Shown here: piece by piece, positions 1 through 9,451 of the stretch
Numbering within the stretch: position 1 is the stretch's first letter
Layout: each line of letters begins with the position of its first letter
Position numbers and translations under genes: made by a program
Assembly (NCBI RefSeq): GCF_016278775.1
Contig: NZ_JADQBF010000004.1
Location: forward strand, 1-64,000
DNA length: 64,000 nucleotides
Direction of reading: 5' to 3'
Source: Demequina sp.
GTDB taxonomy: Bacteria > Actinomycetota > Actinomycetes > Actinomycetales > Demequinaceae
Notes under the pieces: model-generated
Database searches by the model: none
What the model saw: the letters and a program-made list of their open reading frames with translations, nothing else
Told to the model about the DNA's origin: nothing

Positions 1-1183
1 CTACGAGGCGCTCGAGCCCTATGCCGACGCCGGCATCGAGGCGCGCTTCGTCTCAAACATCGACCCCACCGACATGGGCCAGAAACTCAAGGGCCTGGAC
101 CCCGAGACCACCCTGTTCATCGTCGCCTCCAAGACGTTCACCACGCTTGAGACCCTCACCAACGCGCGCCTGGCCCGCCAGTGGCTGTGGGACACGCTGG
201 GCGCCGCCGGGGTCGCCGTACGGTCGGATGAGGAGAAGGCCGACGCCGTTGCCCACCACTTTGTCGCGGTGTCGACCGCGCTGGACAAGGTCGCGGCTTT
301 CGGCATCGACACCGACAACGCGTTCGGTTTCTGGGACTGGGTGGGCGGCCGCTACTCGGTGGACTCGGCCATCGGCCTGTCGCTGTGCATCGCGCTGGGC
401 CCTGACGTGTTCCGCGAGCTGCTAGACGGCTTCCATTCGGTGGACGAGCACGTGCGCACCACTCCCCTGGCCCAGAACGTGCCGGTCCTCATGGGCCTGC
501 TCAACGTCTGGTACGTCAACTTCTTGGGCTCGCAGTCGCACGCCGTGCTGCCCTACGCGCAGCAGCTGCACCGCTTCCCCGCGTACCTGCAGCAGCTCAC
601 CATGGAGTCCAATGGCAAGTCGGTGCGCTGGGACGGCACGCCCGTCACGTGCGACACCGGGGAGATCTTCTGGGGCGAGCCAGGCACCAACGGCCAGCAC
701 GCGTTCTACCAGCTGATCCACCAGGGCACTCGCCTCATCCCGGCGGACTTCATCGCGGTGGCCAACCCCGCCTACCCGCTGTCCGATGGTGACCAGGACG
801 TGCACAACCTGTTCCTGGCCAACTACCTGGCGCAGACCAAGGCGCTGGCGTTCGGCAAGACGGCCGACGAGGTTCGCGCCGAGGGCACGACCGGCGCCCT
901 GGTGGCCGCGCGCACGTTCGCGGGCAACCGGCCCACCACCTCGATCTTCGCGCCCGCTCTGACACCTGCCGTGGTCGGTCAGCTGATCGCGCTGTACGAG
1001 CACATCACGTTCACGCAGGGCATCGTGTGGGGCCTCAACTCCTTTGACCAGTGGGGCGTGGAACTGGGCAAGCAGCTGGCCCTGCAGATCGCTCCCGCCG
1101 TGGAGGGCGACTCTGAGGCATTGGCTGCCCAGGATGCGTCCACGCAAGCGCTGATCGCGTACTACAAGGCGAACCGCACCTAG
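1..1183 (+). CDS. pgi: Glucose-6-phosphate isomerase, 5' end truncated by window edge
   Basis: Frame open from position 2 ([55 protein letters not shown]...), typical Pgi motifs; stop at 1183. Confidence 0.95.
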   Translation, partial: YEALEPYADAGIEARFVSNIDPTDMGQKLKGLDPETTLFIVASKTFTTLETLTNARLARQWLWDTLGAAGVAVRSDEEKADAVAHHFVAVSTALDKVAAFGIDTDNAFGFWDWVGGRYSVDSAIGLSLCIALGPDVFRELLDGFHSVDEHVRTTPLAQNVPVLMGLLNVWYVNFLGSQSHAVLPYAQQLHRFPAYLQQLTMESNGKSVRWDGTPVTCDTGEIFWGEPGTNGQHAFYQLIHQGTRLIPADFIAVANPAYPLSDGDQDVHNLFLANYLAQTKALAFGKTADEVRAEGTTGALVAARTFAGNRPTTSIFAPALTPAVVGQLIALYEHITFTQGIVWGLNSFDQWGVELGKQLALQIAPAVEGDSEALAAQDASTQALIAYYKANRT

Positions 1184-1215
1184 GTTTCAGCGGCCGACGC
1201 TGGCGCTGGGTCTTG

Positions 1216-1710
1216 CTACCCGGTCGCCTTGGGGGTGCGCCACTCAGCGCCCGGCGGAACGTACGCGTCGAACCCGGCCCCTTCGTCGGCCGTGGGGCGC
1301 TCGTAGCCCTCGGGCGCGAACTCGGTGACGATGGTGACCAACTGCTCCGCCCCGTCACCGCCGCGCGACCGCAAGCGCCGCACGCATTCGTCGGGTGGGG
1401 CGTCGAGCCAATGCAGTTCCGTGCGGGCACCCGACGCGTCGGCGTAGGAGCGCAGCCGCTCACGTTCCTCACGGGTCCACGAGCCGAACTCGGCCACCAC
1501 GTCGCGCCCGGCAGCGAGGAGCGGCCCGATGGTCGCCTCGATCTCCGGCTGCACGGCAAAGCGGGCCTCGTAGTCCACGATGCTCACGCCGCGCTCACGC
1601 AGGGCCGTGTCCATGTCCACGTGCACCGCGCCGGTGGCGGCCATGATCGCTGCGGCCCTAACGGACTTGCCCGCGCCAGGCAGGCCGGTGAGGACGTAGA
1701 GCGTCGGCAT
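1216..1710 (-). CDS. AAA family ATPase / small P-loop kinase
   Basis: N-terminal Walker A GLPGAGKS (MPTLYVLTGLPGAGKSVRAAAIMAATGAVHVDMD); convergent with pgi. Confidence 0.85.
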   Translation of the reverse strand: MPTLYVLTGLPGAGKSVRAAAIMAATGAVHVDMDTALRERGVSIVDYEARFAVQPEIEATIGPLLAAGRDVVAEFGSWTREERERLRSYADASGARTELHWLDAPPDECVRRLRSRGGDGAEQLVTIVTEFAPEGYERPTADEGAGFDAYVPPGAEWRTPKATG

Positions 1711-1851
1711 GGGGCGAGTGTATCGAGGCCCCCGCGCCCAAGGGCGGCTCGCGTCTGCGGTAGTTGCTGCTGCTGTTGCTGGGAGGGCTGTGGGCGGGTG
1801 TGCGCGCCGTCAGGCGTAGCAGAATCGTGGGAAGCGTGCCAGCCTGAACGG

Positions 1852-2412
1852 ATGCGACCCCTGCGGTATTCGATCAACGTCTCGCTCGACGGCTGCGTCG
1901 ACCACATGGCTGGGAACCCTGATGAGGAGACGCACCACCACGCGGCGCAAACCATCGCCAGCGCCGACGCCATTATCCTCGGCTGCACCACCTACGAGTT
2001 GATGGAGTTCTGGCGCACAGCGGAAGACCTGCCGCCGTGGATGCGGCCCTTTCAAGAGACGATGAACGCAGCCAAGAAGTACCTGGTGTCGAGCACACGC
2101 GAACCCGATGGGTGGAACACCGAAGCGCTGACCGGCGACCCCGTCGAGGCCGTCAGGCGGCTCAAGGAGCAACCGGGCGGCGCGCTGTACGTGGGCGGTG
2201 TGACACTACCCCGTGCCCTGGCCGATGCCGGGCTCATCGATGAGTACGAGTTTGTCGTCTACCCGACGCTCGTAGGCCACGGGCCTTGGCTGTTCGAAGG
2301 CCTGGCGGAACCTCTCAACCTGCGGCATGTGGGAACCACCGAGTTCGCCTCGGGGGCCCGCGCCGAGCGCTACGTGCCAGTGATCAAGAACTCGGGATCG
2401 CATTCTGTTTGA
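1852..2412 (+). CDS. Dihydrofolate reductase family protein (RibD C-terminal-like)
   Basis: MRPLRYSINVSLDGCVDH...; internal ATG of ORF 1213-2412; DAIILGCTTYELMEFW and GGALYVGGVTLPRALADAGLIDEYEFVVYPTLVGHG motifs. Confidence 0.85.
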   Translation: MRPLRYSINVSLDGCVDHMAGNPDEETHHHAAQTIASADAIILGCTTYELMEFWRTAEDLPPWMRPFQETMNAAKKYLVSSTREPDGWNTEALTGDPVEAVRRLKEQPGGALYVGGVTLPRALADAGLIDEYEFVVYPTLVGHGPWLFEGLAEPLNLRHVGTTEFASGARAERYVPVIKNSGSHSV

Positions 2413-2445
2413 CCTGGAGCGCGCTCGAAGGTGTTTCCTGCCTGT

Positions 2446-3393
2446 ATGAACACCACTCACAAGGGACAGATCGCGCTGGGCGCAATGTACTTCGGCACTC
2501 GGCAGGACCGCGACGAGTCGTTCGCGATCCTCGACCGCTTCGTGGAGCTCGGCGGACGCTGGCTCGACACCGCAGACAACTACAGCTTCTGGGAGTCCGA
2601 GACGGGTCGCGGCGGCGCGAGCGAGCGCATGCTGGGCGAGTGGTTCGCCGCGAACCCCGGCATCCGCGAGCAGGTATGGGTCTCGACCAAGCTGGGCGCC
2701 GAGCCGCTGGTCGCAGGCAAGTGGCCCGAGTCGATGGAGGGCCTGTCCCCTGCCGCGATCGAGGCCGCGCTGGGCGGGTCGCTGGACCGGCTGGGCACCG
2801 ATCACGTGGAACTGCTGTGGGCTCACGTCGAGGACCGCACGGTACCGCTCGAGGACCAGGTGGCCGCGATGGGCGCCACGGTCGCCGATGGTCGGGTCCG
2901 GCAGTTGGGTGCCTCCAACCACGCCCTCTGGCGCCTAGAGCGGGCGCGAGCCACGGCGTCGGCGACGGGCGTGGAGCCGTACTCCGCAATCCAACTGCGC
3001 CACACCTACCTGCAACCCATCCCGTTTGCCGAGTTGCCCGACGGCGGGCACGTGGTCGCCACGCCCGATGCCTTGGACTACGCGCGCACCGAGGACCTAG
3101 CGTTCTGGGCGTACAACACCCTGCTCGCGGGCTCGTACGCACGGCCGGACCGCCCGCTCCAGGCCCCCTATCTGCACGCCGACACCGAGCGTCGGCTGGC
3201 GGCGCTCGACCGGGTCGCGACGTCCACGGGTGCGACGCGCAACCAGGTGGTGCTCGCGTGGCTGATGGGCGGCTCCCCCGCCGTGACGCCGATCGTCGGG
3301 GTCTCGTCGGTCGCGCAACTCGAGGAGGTCATGGCCGCGCGTGAACTGACCCTGGACGCCGATGCTCTGGCCGTGCTGAACTCGGTGTCATGA
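2446..3393 (+). CDS. Aldo/keto reductase
   Basis: MNTTHKGQIALGAMYFGTRQDRDESFAILDRFVELGGRWLDTADNYSFWE; AKR catalytic motifs. Confidence 0.88.
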   Translation: MNTTHKGQIALGAMYFGTRQDRDESFAILDRFVELGGRWLDTADNYSFWESETGRGGASERMLGEWFAANPGIREQVWVSTKLGAEPLVAGKWPESMEGLSPAAIEAALGGSLDRLGTDHVELLWAHVEDRTVPLEDQVAAMGATVADGRVRQLGASNHALWRLERARATASATGVEPYSAIQLRHTYLQPIPFAELPDGGHVVATPDALDYARTEDLAFWAYNTLLAGSYARPDRPLQAPYLHADTERRLAALDRVATSTGATRNQVVLAWLMGGSPAVTPIVGVSSVAQLEEVMAARELTLDADALAVLNSVS

Positions 3394-3751
3394 CGGTGAC
3401 ATAGGGCATCAGCATCGGCGAGGCGGCGACCGCCACCGGGCTGAGCGAGGACACGCTGCGTTACTACGAGCGCGAGGGCCTGGTGGGGCCCATCGATCGC
3501 GACGCGTCCGGCCACCGGAGCTACGGCGACAACGACGTGGCGTGGATCGGCGTGGTCACGTGCCTGCGGGACGCGGGCTGGGTATCGCGGACCTGCGCCG
3601 GTTCACTCACTTGCTGAGGGCCGACGGTGAGGCTGGTGAGCGCGTGGAGTTTCTGACCGGGCGGCGCGATGAGTTGGTCCGGCAGGCCGGTGCGCTGGCT
3701 GCCGCGATCAAAGTGCTTGACGACAAGATTGCGTACTACGGGAGTCGCTAG
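3390..3751 (+). pseudogene. MerR-family regulator, disrupted by an in-frame stop and a -1 frameshift
   Basis: Frame from ATG 3390: MTVT*GISIGEAATATGLSEDTLRYYEREGLVGPIDRDASGHRSYGDNDVAWIGVVTCLRDAG, then homology continues one base back as LGIADLRRFTHLLRADGEAGERVEFLTGRRDELVRQAGALAAAIKVLDDKIAYYGSR*. Confidence 0.85.
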
Positions 3752-4120
3752 GAGCGGGCACCACTGCGCCCGTTGTCGCTCCTGCATGCGGCCGATGCTG
3801 GGGCTAGGTCTTGCGGTCAGGTCGCCTTGGGTGTGCGCCAAGAAGTCGCTCCCTCACGGCGGTCAGGCTTGATCCCCTCGGAAGCGCCTTCTCGGCGCAC
3901 TGCGGGTTAGGTGGGGACACGAAGGTCGGGTTGGCCGGGTGCGGTGGCCCCGAGTGGTTACCAGCGCGATAATCCATCGCGTTGAGAGGCAACGGGCCGG
4001 GTCGGGCGGGTTGGTCTCTACGGCGGGAAGCGGATTGCACACGTTCTGCCTCAAGGGCACCAAACGCTAGTAAGCCCTCTGACGGCAGGAATCCCCAAGT
4101 GGGTGTGATGTGATGCCAAG

Positions 4121-4636
4121 ATGAATGCCGTGGACACCACTGCAATCCGTGCGGCATTCGAGGACGTTTTCGATCAGGCGCTTGTTTTTCACGCGTTCTC
4201 TGACTACATGCGCGACTACGACCTGTTCATCTACGCGACGGCTGACCCGAGCACCGGGATTCAACCTGATCACTTGCGCTATCGGTTCACCCACTGTGTG
4301 AGAGCCGATATCCACACTGCTGTCTCCGAAGAGACCTGGGCACGCTCACTCGACGAGCGACTGGTCACCTGCGACGAGGGCGTCAACCTGGATGGGTACG
4401 TCTGGGGCGTAGCGTGGCAAGTGCTCTACCCCGGGATTTCGCTCGTCGAGCGATCACCGGAGACTGCGCGTTGGTCGGCTGCGCTGGGCATCCCGTTCCA
4501 CCACGCTGAGGTCCGCACAAACGGGCACAATCTCGACCTGGTCTTCTCAGATTTGCGTGTGGACAGATTGGGACCGGGCTTCTCGCCATTCGCAGTCCCC
4601 GAGGGTGGGCCAGATTTCAAGATCCCCCTGAGTTAG
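4121..4636 (+). CDS. YxiG-like protein
   Basis: DTTAIRAAFEDVFDQALVFHAFSDYMRDYDLFIYATADPSTGIQPDHLRYRF...GYVWGVAWQVLYPG...GIPFHHAEVRTNGHNLDLVFSDLRVDRLGPGFSPF. Confidence 0.65.
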   Translation: MNAVDTTAIRAAFEDVFDQALVFHAFSDYMRDYDLFIYATADPSTGIQPDHLRYRFTHCVRADIHTAVSEETWARSLDERLVTCDEGVNLDGYVWGVAWQVLYPGISLVERSPETARWSAALGIPFHHAEVRTNGHNLDLVFSDLRVDRLGPGFSPFAVPEGGPDFKIPLS

Positions 4637-4941
4637 TCGCTAAGTGTTACCCATGTCGGCGCGGCTTGTTGACTTGAATATGCAAGAGAACTCGTGGGCA
4701 TTTCGGGGCCGCCGCCGGTGCGTCCTCGCAGGCCTTCTAGGTGTCGCTCGCGGCTGGTACGGGCAGCGCCCGACTTCCGCCGCGCACCCCAAGTCGGCCT
4801 TGTCTCAGGAGGCCTTGCGCCTGGGTGGTTTGGCGACAGGCGGGTAAGGGCGTGCCAATGTGCACCAGACGGGGTGGATTGACGGCAGGCCGCGTTGCCT
4901 GAGTGCGTGGCCGCTTCGGGCGCCCACGGTGCCCTCGTGCA

Positions 4942-5478
4942 CTACGGGTGCCTAGCGACAGTGAGCCATTCGCGCCCATTCCAACCCACGTGCACCGCAC
5001 CTACAGGATCGAGGGTGATATCCGGATCGTCGGACTGAATCAGGAACAGAAACCTGCGCCCGAAACTCATAGCGACCCGTGCCTGCCCGGTGACGATTTC
5101 GAGGACCGTGTGGGCAGTCGCGCGGTCGTCACGCACGAACCTGTCGAAGCCCGTCAGCGCGAGCACCAGTCCCGTAGCTGACGGAGAGCTCCCGTAATCA
5201 CCGACCGCGACGTCGCTCATGCAGTCATTCAGGGCATCGAGATTCCTTCCATAGTAGGAAGGGAAGTTGAGCGCCCGCGACACGTCGTCGTGCATCCGAC
5301 TGGCGTCGCCCCAATCAGACACCGGAAGTGTTACCACGTCATAGCCGTGGGCGCTCAGCCACTCCGTTGACTCCTGCAGGACCTCGAGGCTCCAGAACAG
5401 CACGGGGCCGCCCGAGAGTCGATAGTCGAGCGGATGGGTAGTGAGCGCTTCCAGGTCAAATGCCGCCATACATCTCAT
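4942..5478 (-). CDS. Barstar family protein (ribonuclease inhibitor)
   Basis: Barstar signature FPSYYGRNLDALNDCMSDV; likely start MRCMAAFD at 5478 (or MAAFD at 5469) inside ORF 4942-5520. Confidence 0.82.
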   Translation of the reverse strand: MRCMAAFDLEALTTHPLDYRLSGGPVLFWSLEVLQESTEWLSAHGYDVVTLPVSDWGDASRMHDDVSRALNFPSYYGRNLDALNDCMSDVAVGDYGSSPSATGLVLALTGFDRFVRDDRATAHTVLEIVTGQARVAMSFGRRFLFLIQSDDPDITLDPVGAVHVGWNGREWLTVARHP

Positions 5479-5657
5479 TATGGCCACTGCCTGGGGCCGA
5501 ACCGGACTACCACGGTGCAACTGGCGAGCAGTGGTGTTACCTACCTCTGTCCCCTCTCTAGAGATCGACGCTCCCAGCCACCATCACCAATTCACGCCTA
5601 CGGAACCACAGCTCGCGTTCAGCCTCAGTCGACCTTTGACCTGAGAGACTGACAGTC

Positions 5658-6728
5658 ATGACCAGCCTTCACGACCCCGCCTTACGCGGCTTTGCCTCCG
5701 ACAACTACTCCGGCATCCACCCGGACGTGCTCGCGGCGATCGCCGCCGCCAACGGAGGCCACCAAAGCGCGTACGGCGGCGATGCCTACACCGCGCGCCT
5801 GGCCGAGGTGATGGTCCACCACTTCGGCGAGGGCGTCGAGGTTTATCCGATGTTCAACGGCACCGGCGCGAACGTTGTCGCCCTGCAGTCGATGTTGCCG
5901 CGTTGGGGTGCAGTGGTCACGGCCACCACCGCTCACATCAACGCCGACGAGGGCGGCGCTCCCGAGCAGGTGGCTGGCATCAAGCTGCTGACCGTTGAGA
6001 CGGACAACGGCAAACTCACCCCCGAACTCATCGACCGCGAAGCCTGGGGGTGGGGCAACGAGCATCGCGCGCAGCCGCTAGTCGTGTCGATCACGCAATC
6101 GACCGAACTCGGCACCGTCTATGCCGCCGGCGAGATCGCGGCAATCGCCGACCACGCCCACCGCCTGGGGATGCGCGTCCACATGGACGGTGCGCGCATC
6201 TCCAACGCCGCGGCGTCGCTGGGCGTGCCGCTTCGCGCCTTCACGCGCGACGCGGGCGTGGATGTGCTGAGCTACGGCGGCACCAAGAACGGTGCGATGC
6301 TCGGCGAGGCCATCGTGGTGCTCAACCCCGAGGCATCGGAGGGCCTGAAGTACCTGCGAAAGTCGCACATGCAACTGGCCTCAAAGATGCGCTTTGTCTC
6401 CGCCCAGTTGCTCGCCCTGCTCGACGGCGATCTGTGGCTGCGCAACGCCACGCACTCCAACGCGATGGCCCAGCGCTTGCGCGCCGGCATCGAAGCGGGG
6501 CTTGCGGACGGTTCCATCAAAGGTGTCACCCTCACCCAGCCGACGCAGGCCAACGGCGTCTTCGCCACCCTGCCCGACGGCGTGGCGGATCGCCTGCGCG
6601 CCGTGTTCGCGTTCTACGACTGGGATGCCGCCAAGAACGAGGTGCGCTGGATGTGCAGCTTCGACACCTCAGAGGACGACATCGACGCGTTCGTCGCCGC
6701 CACAGCGCGCGAGACTTCGGCCGCGTAG
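5658..6728 (+). CDS. Low-specificity L-threonine aldolase / beta-eliminating lyase family (PLP-dependent)
   Basis: FASDNYSGIHPDVLAAIAAANGGHQSAYGGDAYTARL; HMDGARISNAAASLG; SYGGTKNGAMLGEAI (PLP Lys). Confidence 0.92.
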   Translation: MTSLHDPALRGFASDNYSGIHPDVLAAIAAANGGHQSAYGGDAYTARLAEVMVHHFGEGVEVYPMFNGTGANVVALQSMLPRWGAVVTATTAHINADEGGAPEQVAGIKLLTVETDNGKLTPELIDREAWGWGNEHRAQPLVVSITQSTELGTVYAAGEIAAIADHAHRLGMRVHMDGARISNAAASLGVPLRAFTRDAGVDVLSYGGTKNGAMLGEAIVVLNPEASEGLKYLRKSHMQLASKMRFVSAQLLALLDGDLWLRNATHSNAMAQRLRAGIEAGLADGSIKGVTLTQPTQANGVFATLPDGVADRLRAVFAFYDWDAAKNEVRWMCSFDTSEDDIDAFVAATARETSAA

Positions 6729-6756
6729 CCCAGCCGGGCGCGCCGTCTAGGCCCGC

Positions 6757-7596
6757 TCAGACCCTGTCGAACGTGTTCGGGTTCGGCCCTTGGCGGCCAG
6801 CCTCGCCCTTGTCGAGCGCGTCGATGCGTGCCACTTGATCGTCCGTCAGCTCGAAGTCGAAGACGGCCAAGTTCTCGATCATGCGCTCGCGGTGGTTGGA
6901 CTTGGGGAAGACGATGTCGCCGCGCTGAATGTGCCAGCGCAACACCACTTGCGACGGCGCGCGGTTGATCTCGGCGGCGATGTCACGCACCACCGGGTCT
7001 CCCAGCGCCTCGCCCTTCGCAAGCGGGCCCCACGCCTCGACCGCGATGCCGTGTGAGCGGGACGCACGCCTGGCGTCGTCGTTGTGGAAGTACGGGTGCG
7101 CCTCGATCTGGTTCACGGCTGGCGAGATGCCGGTCGCGTCGATGATCCGCGTCAGGTGCTCCGGCTCAAAGTTGGACACCCCTGCGGACGTCAGCCTGCC
7201 GTCCTCGATCAACTCGAGCATCACCTTCCATGTCGATACAAAGTCGCCGTTGTAGCGCGTGGGCAGGGGCCAGTGGATGAGGAACAGGTCAAGCCTGTCG
7301 AGGCGCAGCTTGGTGAGCGTCTCGTCGAAGGACCGCAGCGCGTCGTCGCGAGCGTGCATGCTGTTGGTGAGCTTGCTGGTGACGTAGACCTCCTCGCGCG
7401 CGAGCCCTGAATTCGCGATCGCCTCCCCCACCTCCTCCTCGTTGCCGTAACCCTGCGCCGTGTCGATGTGCCGGAAGCCGACGTCGAGCGCGGTGCCCAC
7501 CGTCTCGACCGCATCGTCCGCAAAAACCTGGAACGTCCCGAAGCCGAGTTGCGGAATGATCGTGCCGTTGTTGAGTGTGATCGTCGGAGTCGTCAT
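6757..7596 (-). CDS. Aldo/keto reductase (2,5-diketo-D-gluconate reductase type)
   Basis: MTTPTITLNNGTIIPQLGFGTFQV...VGFRHIDTAQGYGNEEEVGEAI; start at 7596 inside longer ORF. Confidence 0.92.
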   Translation of the reverse strand: MTTPTITLNNGTIIPQLGFGTFQVFADDAVETVGTALDVGFRHIDTAQGYGNEEEVGEAIANSGLAREEVYVTSKLTNSMHARDDALRSFDETLTKLRLDRLDLFLIHWPLPTRYNGDFVSTWKVMLELIEDGRLTSAGVSNFEPEHLTRIIDATGISPAVNQIEAHPYFHNDDARRASRSHGIAVEAWGPLAKGEALGDPVVRDIAAEINRAPSQVVLRWHIQRGDIVFPKSNHRERMIENLAVFDFELTDDQVARIDALDKGEAGRQGPNPNTFDRV

Positions 7597-7655
7597 ATGG
7601 ACCACATTACGGGCTGGCCCGAGGGTCGGCAGAGAATTGTTGGCTAGTGCGCGTC

Positions 7656-7967
7656 CTACCCGCCCGCACCGGCCCTGAGCGCCTCGACCAGCTGAGCCGT
7701 AGTCGGCGCACCACCCAAGCCTTCCGGCGTGGAGTAGACCCGACACACGAGCCCGACGCCCGCATCGGGCTGCCAGAAGAGGTCGCGACCATCCACTATC
7801 ACCGACGGCGAGCCGCGGAAGCCAAGCCGTTCCGCTTGCTCCTGCGTAGTCACCTCGACGAGTTCCACAACATCAACGGCGCCCACCGCGACGAGCGCGT
7901 CCCGCAGGCGCGCCTGTGCCACCTGCCAGTTAGGACAGCCGTCGAAGTACAGGAGTTGAACGTGCAC
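7656..7967 (-). CDS. Thioredoxin-like / small thiol-disulfide protein
   Basis: GTG start; VHVQLLYFDGCPNWQVAQARLRDAL...VEVTTQEQAERLGFRGSPSVIVDGRDLF. Confidence 0.75.
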   Translation of the reverse strand: MHVQLLYFDGCPNWQVAQARLRDALVAVGAVDVVELVEVTTQEQAERLGFRGSPSVIVDGRDLFWQPDAGVGLVCRVYSTPEGLGGAPTTAQLVEALRAGAGG

Positions 7968-7995
7968 GCTCCTATTGTGCGGCGAGACGGCTGAA

Positions 7996-8703
7996 TCAGC
8001 GCGCGAGCGCCCCCAGCGCCACCCCCACCATCGCGGCAAACGTGGTCTCGCGTTCCTCTGAGGGCAGCGAGTCGCCCCGCACCACGTGGTCGGAGATCGT
8101 CGCAACCATGAGCGCCTCGACCCCCTCGGCCGCCGCCACCGCATAGAGTCCAGCGGCCTCCATCTCGACCGCGAGTGTCCCGTAGGCCGCAAGGCGCGGC
8201 ACGAGCGTCGCGTCGGGGTGGTAGAAGGCGTCCGACGTCAAGACGGGGCCGACGCGCAAAGTCACCCCGGCGTCGTCCGCGTAGTCGGCGGCCGCGCGCA
8301 GCAGCGCGAACGACGGCGCGTGCGAGTAGTGCACGCCCGGCAGGCGATGCGCTGTCATGTCAGAGTCGGTATGCGCGGCCGACGCTGCCACGACGTCTCC
8401 CAGCGCCAGGTCCGGATGGATTCCGCCTGCGGTGCCGACGCGCACGAGGCGCTTGACGCCATAGTGGCGAATCAGCTCGGTCGCGTAGATGGTCGCGGAC
8501 GGCATTCCCATGCCGGTCGCCATCACGGACATCGGCCGCCCCTTGTGGGTGCCGGTATAGCCGACGATGCCGCGCACCTCGGTGACCAGGCGGGCATCGT
8601 CAAGGAAGGTCTCCGCAATGCGGGTGGCGCGGCGGGGATCGCCGGGAAGCAGGATGTCGGGCGCGAAGTCGCCCTCGGCGGCAGAAATGTGTGGCGTAGG
8701 CAT
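7996..8703 (-). CDS. deoD: Purine-nucleoside phosphorylase, DeoD type
   Basis: MPTPHISAAEGDFAPDILLPGDPRRATRIAETFL...TGMGMPSATIYATELIRHYGVKRLVRVGTAGG. Confidence 0.95.
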   Translation of the reverse strand: MPTPHISAAEGDFAPDILLPGDPRRATRIAETFLDDARLVTEVRGIVGYTGTHKGRPMSVMATGMGMPSATIYATELIRHYGVKRLVRVGTAGGIHPDLALGDVVAASAAHTDSDMTAHRLPGVHYSHAPSFALLRAAADYADDAGVTLRVGPVLTSDAFYHPDATLVPRLAAYGTLAVEMEAAGLYAVAAAEGVEALMVATISDHVVRGDSLPSEERETTFAAMVGVALGALAR

Positions 8704-8776
8704 GGCACCGAGCCTAGTGCCGCGGCCTCACGCTGGCGTGGGCACCTACGATCGACAAGAACAGGAGGGGGACGAC

Positions 8777-9169
8777 GTGCATGGAACGTGGGGTTTGAGC
8801 GTCACGCGCGTGCTGGTCACGGTCGCAGCGGCGGGCTTCCTGGCGCTGCTGCCCACGGGCGCCACGGCCCTGAAGATCGCGTCGGCCGACGGGCACACAC
8901 CCCTCGTCTGCGACATCTACGCGGAGGGTCCCGATGCGGAAGCGCTTGACGGAAGGATTCCCGAGGAGGCGTTCCAGAACATCGACGCCGACGCCCGGCC
9001 GTTGCTGGGACAGGTGGACTGCACGTGGCGCGAGGCCGAAGGCGGCGTCTACTGGGAGCACACCGTTCACGCGCTGCACCCCGTCGCCGTCGCAGGAAGC
9101 TACGGACTCGCGCTGGTGATTGTCGCGGCGTCGTGGCTGACGCGACCGAGGCCATGGGCTCCGTCGTGA
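8777..9169 (+). CDS. Predicted exported/membrane protein: N- and C-terminal TM segments, central domain with two cysteines
   Basis: GTG start with AGGAGGGGG SD at ~8763; hydrophobic RVLVTVAAAGFLALLP and VAGSYGLALVIVAASWL; single Cys in LVCDIY and VDCTW. Confidence 0.7.
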   Translation: MHGTWGLSVTRVLVTVAAAGFLALLPTGATALKIASADGHTPLVCDIYAEGPDAEALDGRIPEEAFQNIDADARPLLGQVDCTWREAEGGVYWEHTVHALHPVAVAGSYGLALVIVAASWLTRPRPWAPS

Positions 9170-9212
9170 CAGGACAATTGCAGTCGATCACGGCCTTTGG
9201 GACGATGGCGGC

Positions 9213-9362
9213 ATGAACGACGCCGTCTCTGCCATTCTTCTCACCGCGGCGCTCGCGTCCGCCGGGTTCTACATGTTGTACGTCGTGGTGCGCCGCGCCG
9301 TTCGCGATGGCATACAGGACGCCTCCACCGGGCCCGGACCCACTGGCGACGAGGCAACGTAG
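9213..9362 (+). CDS. Small single-TM protein (49 aa), absent from supplied ORF track
   Basis: ATG 9213 to TAG 9362: MNDAVSAILLTAALASAGFYMLYVVVRRAVRDGIQDASTGPGPTGDEAT; TM followed by basic stop-transfer. Confidence 0.55.
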   Translation: MNDAVSAILLTAALASAGFYMLYVVVRRAVRDGIQDASTGPGPTGDEAT

Positions 9363-9451
9363 CCATCGACCTCATCATCTGACTGAAGGCGTCCCGACAC
9401 CAAGGCTTGACTGCCTCTCGATCGTCGACGTTGTGGAAAGGGGAGATCGAC

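Noticed and set aside
3752-4120. Short ORFs in the gap after the MerR pseudogene (e.g. 3804-4157 minus)
   Set aside because: No domain; composition consistent with degenerate intergenic DNA, apart from the 52-bp kinase-end duplicate.
4640-4940. Short ORFs between the YxiG-like and barstar genes
   Set aside because: No plausible start/SD or recognisable motif.
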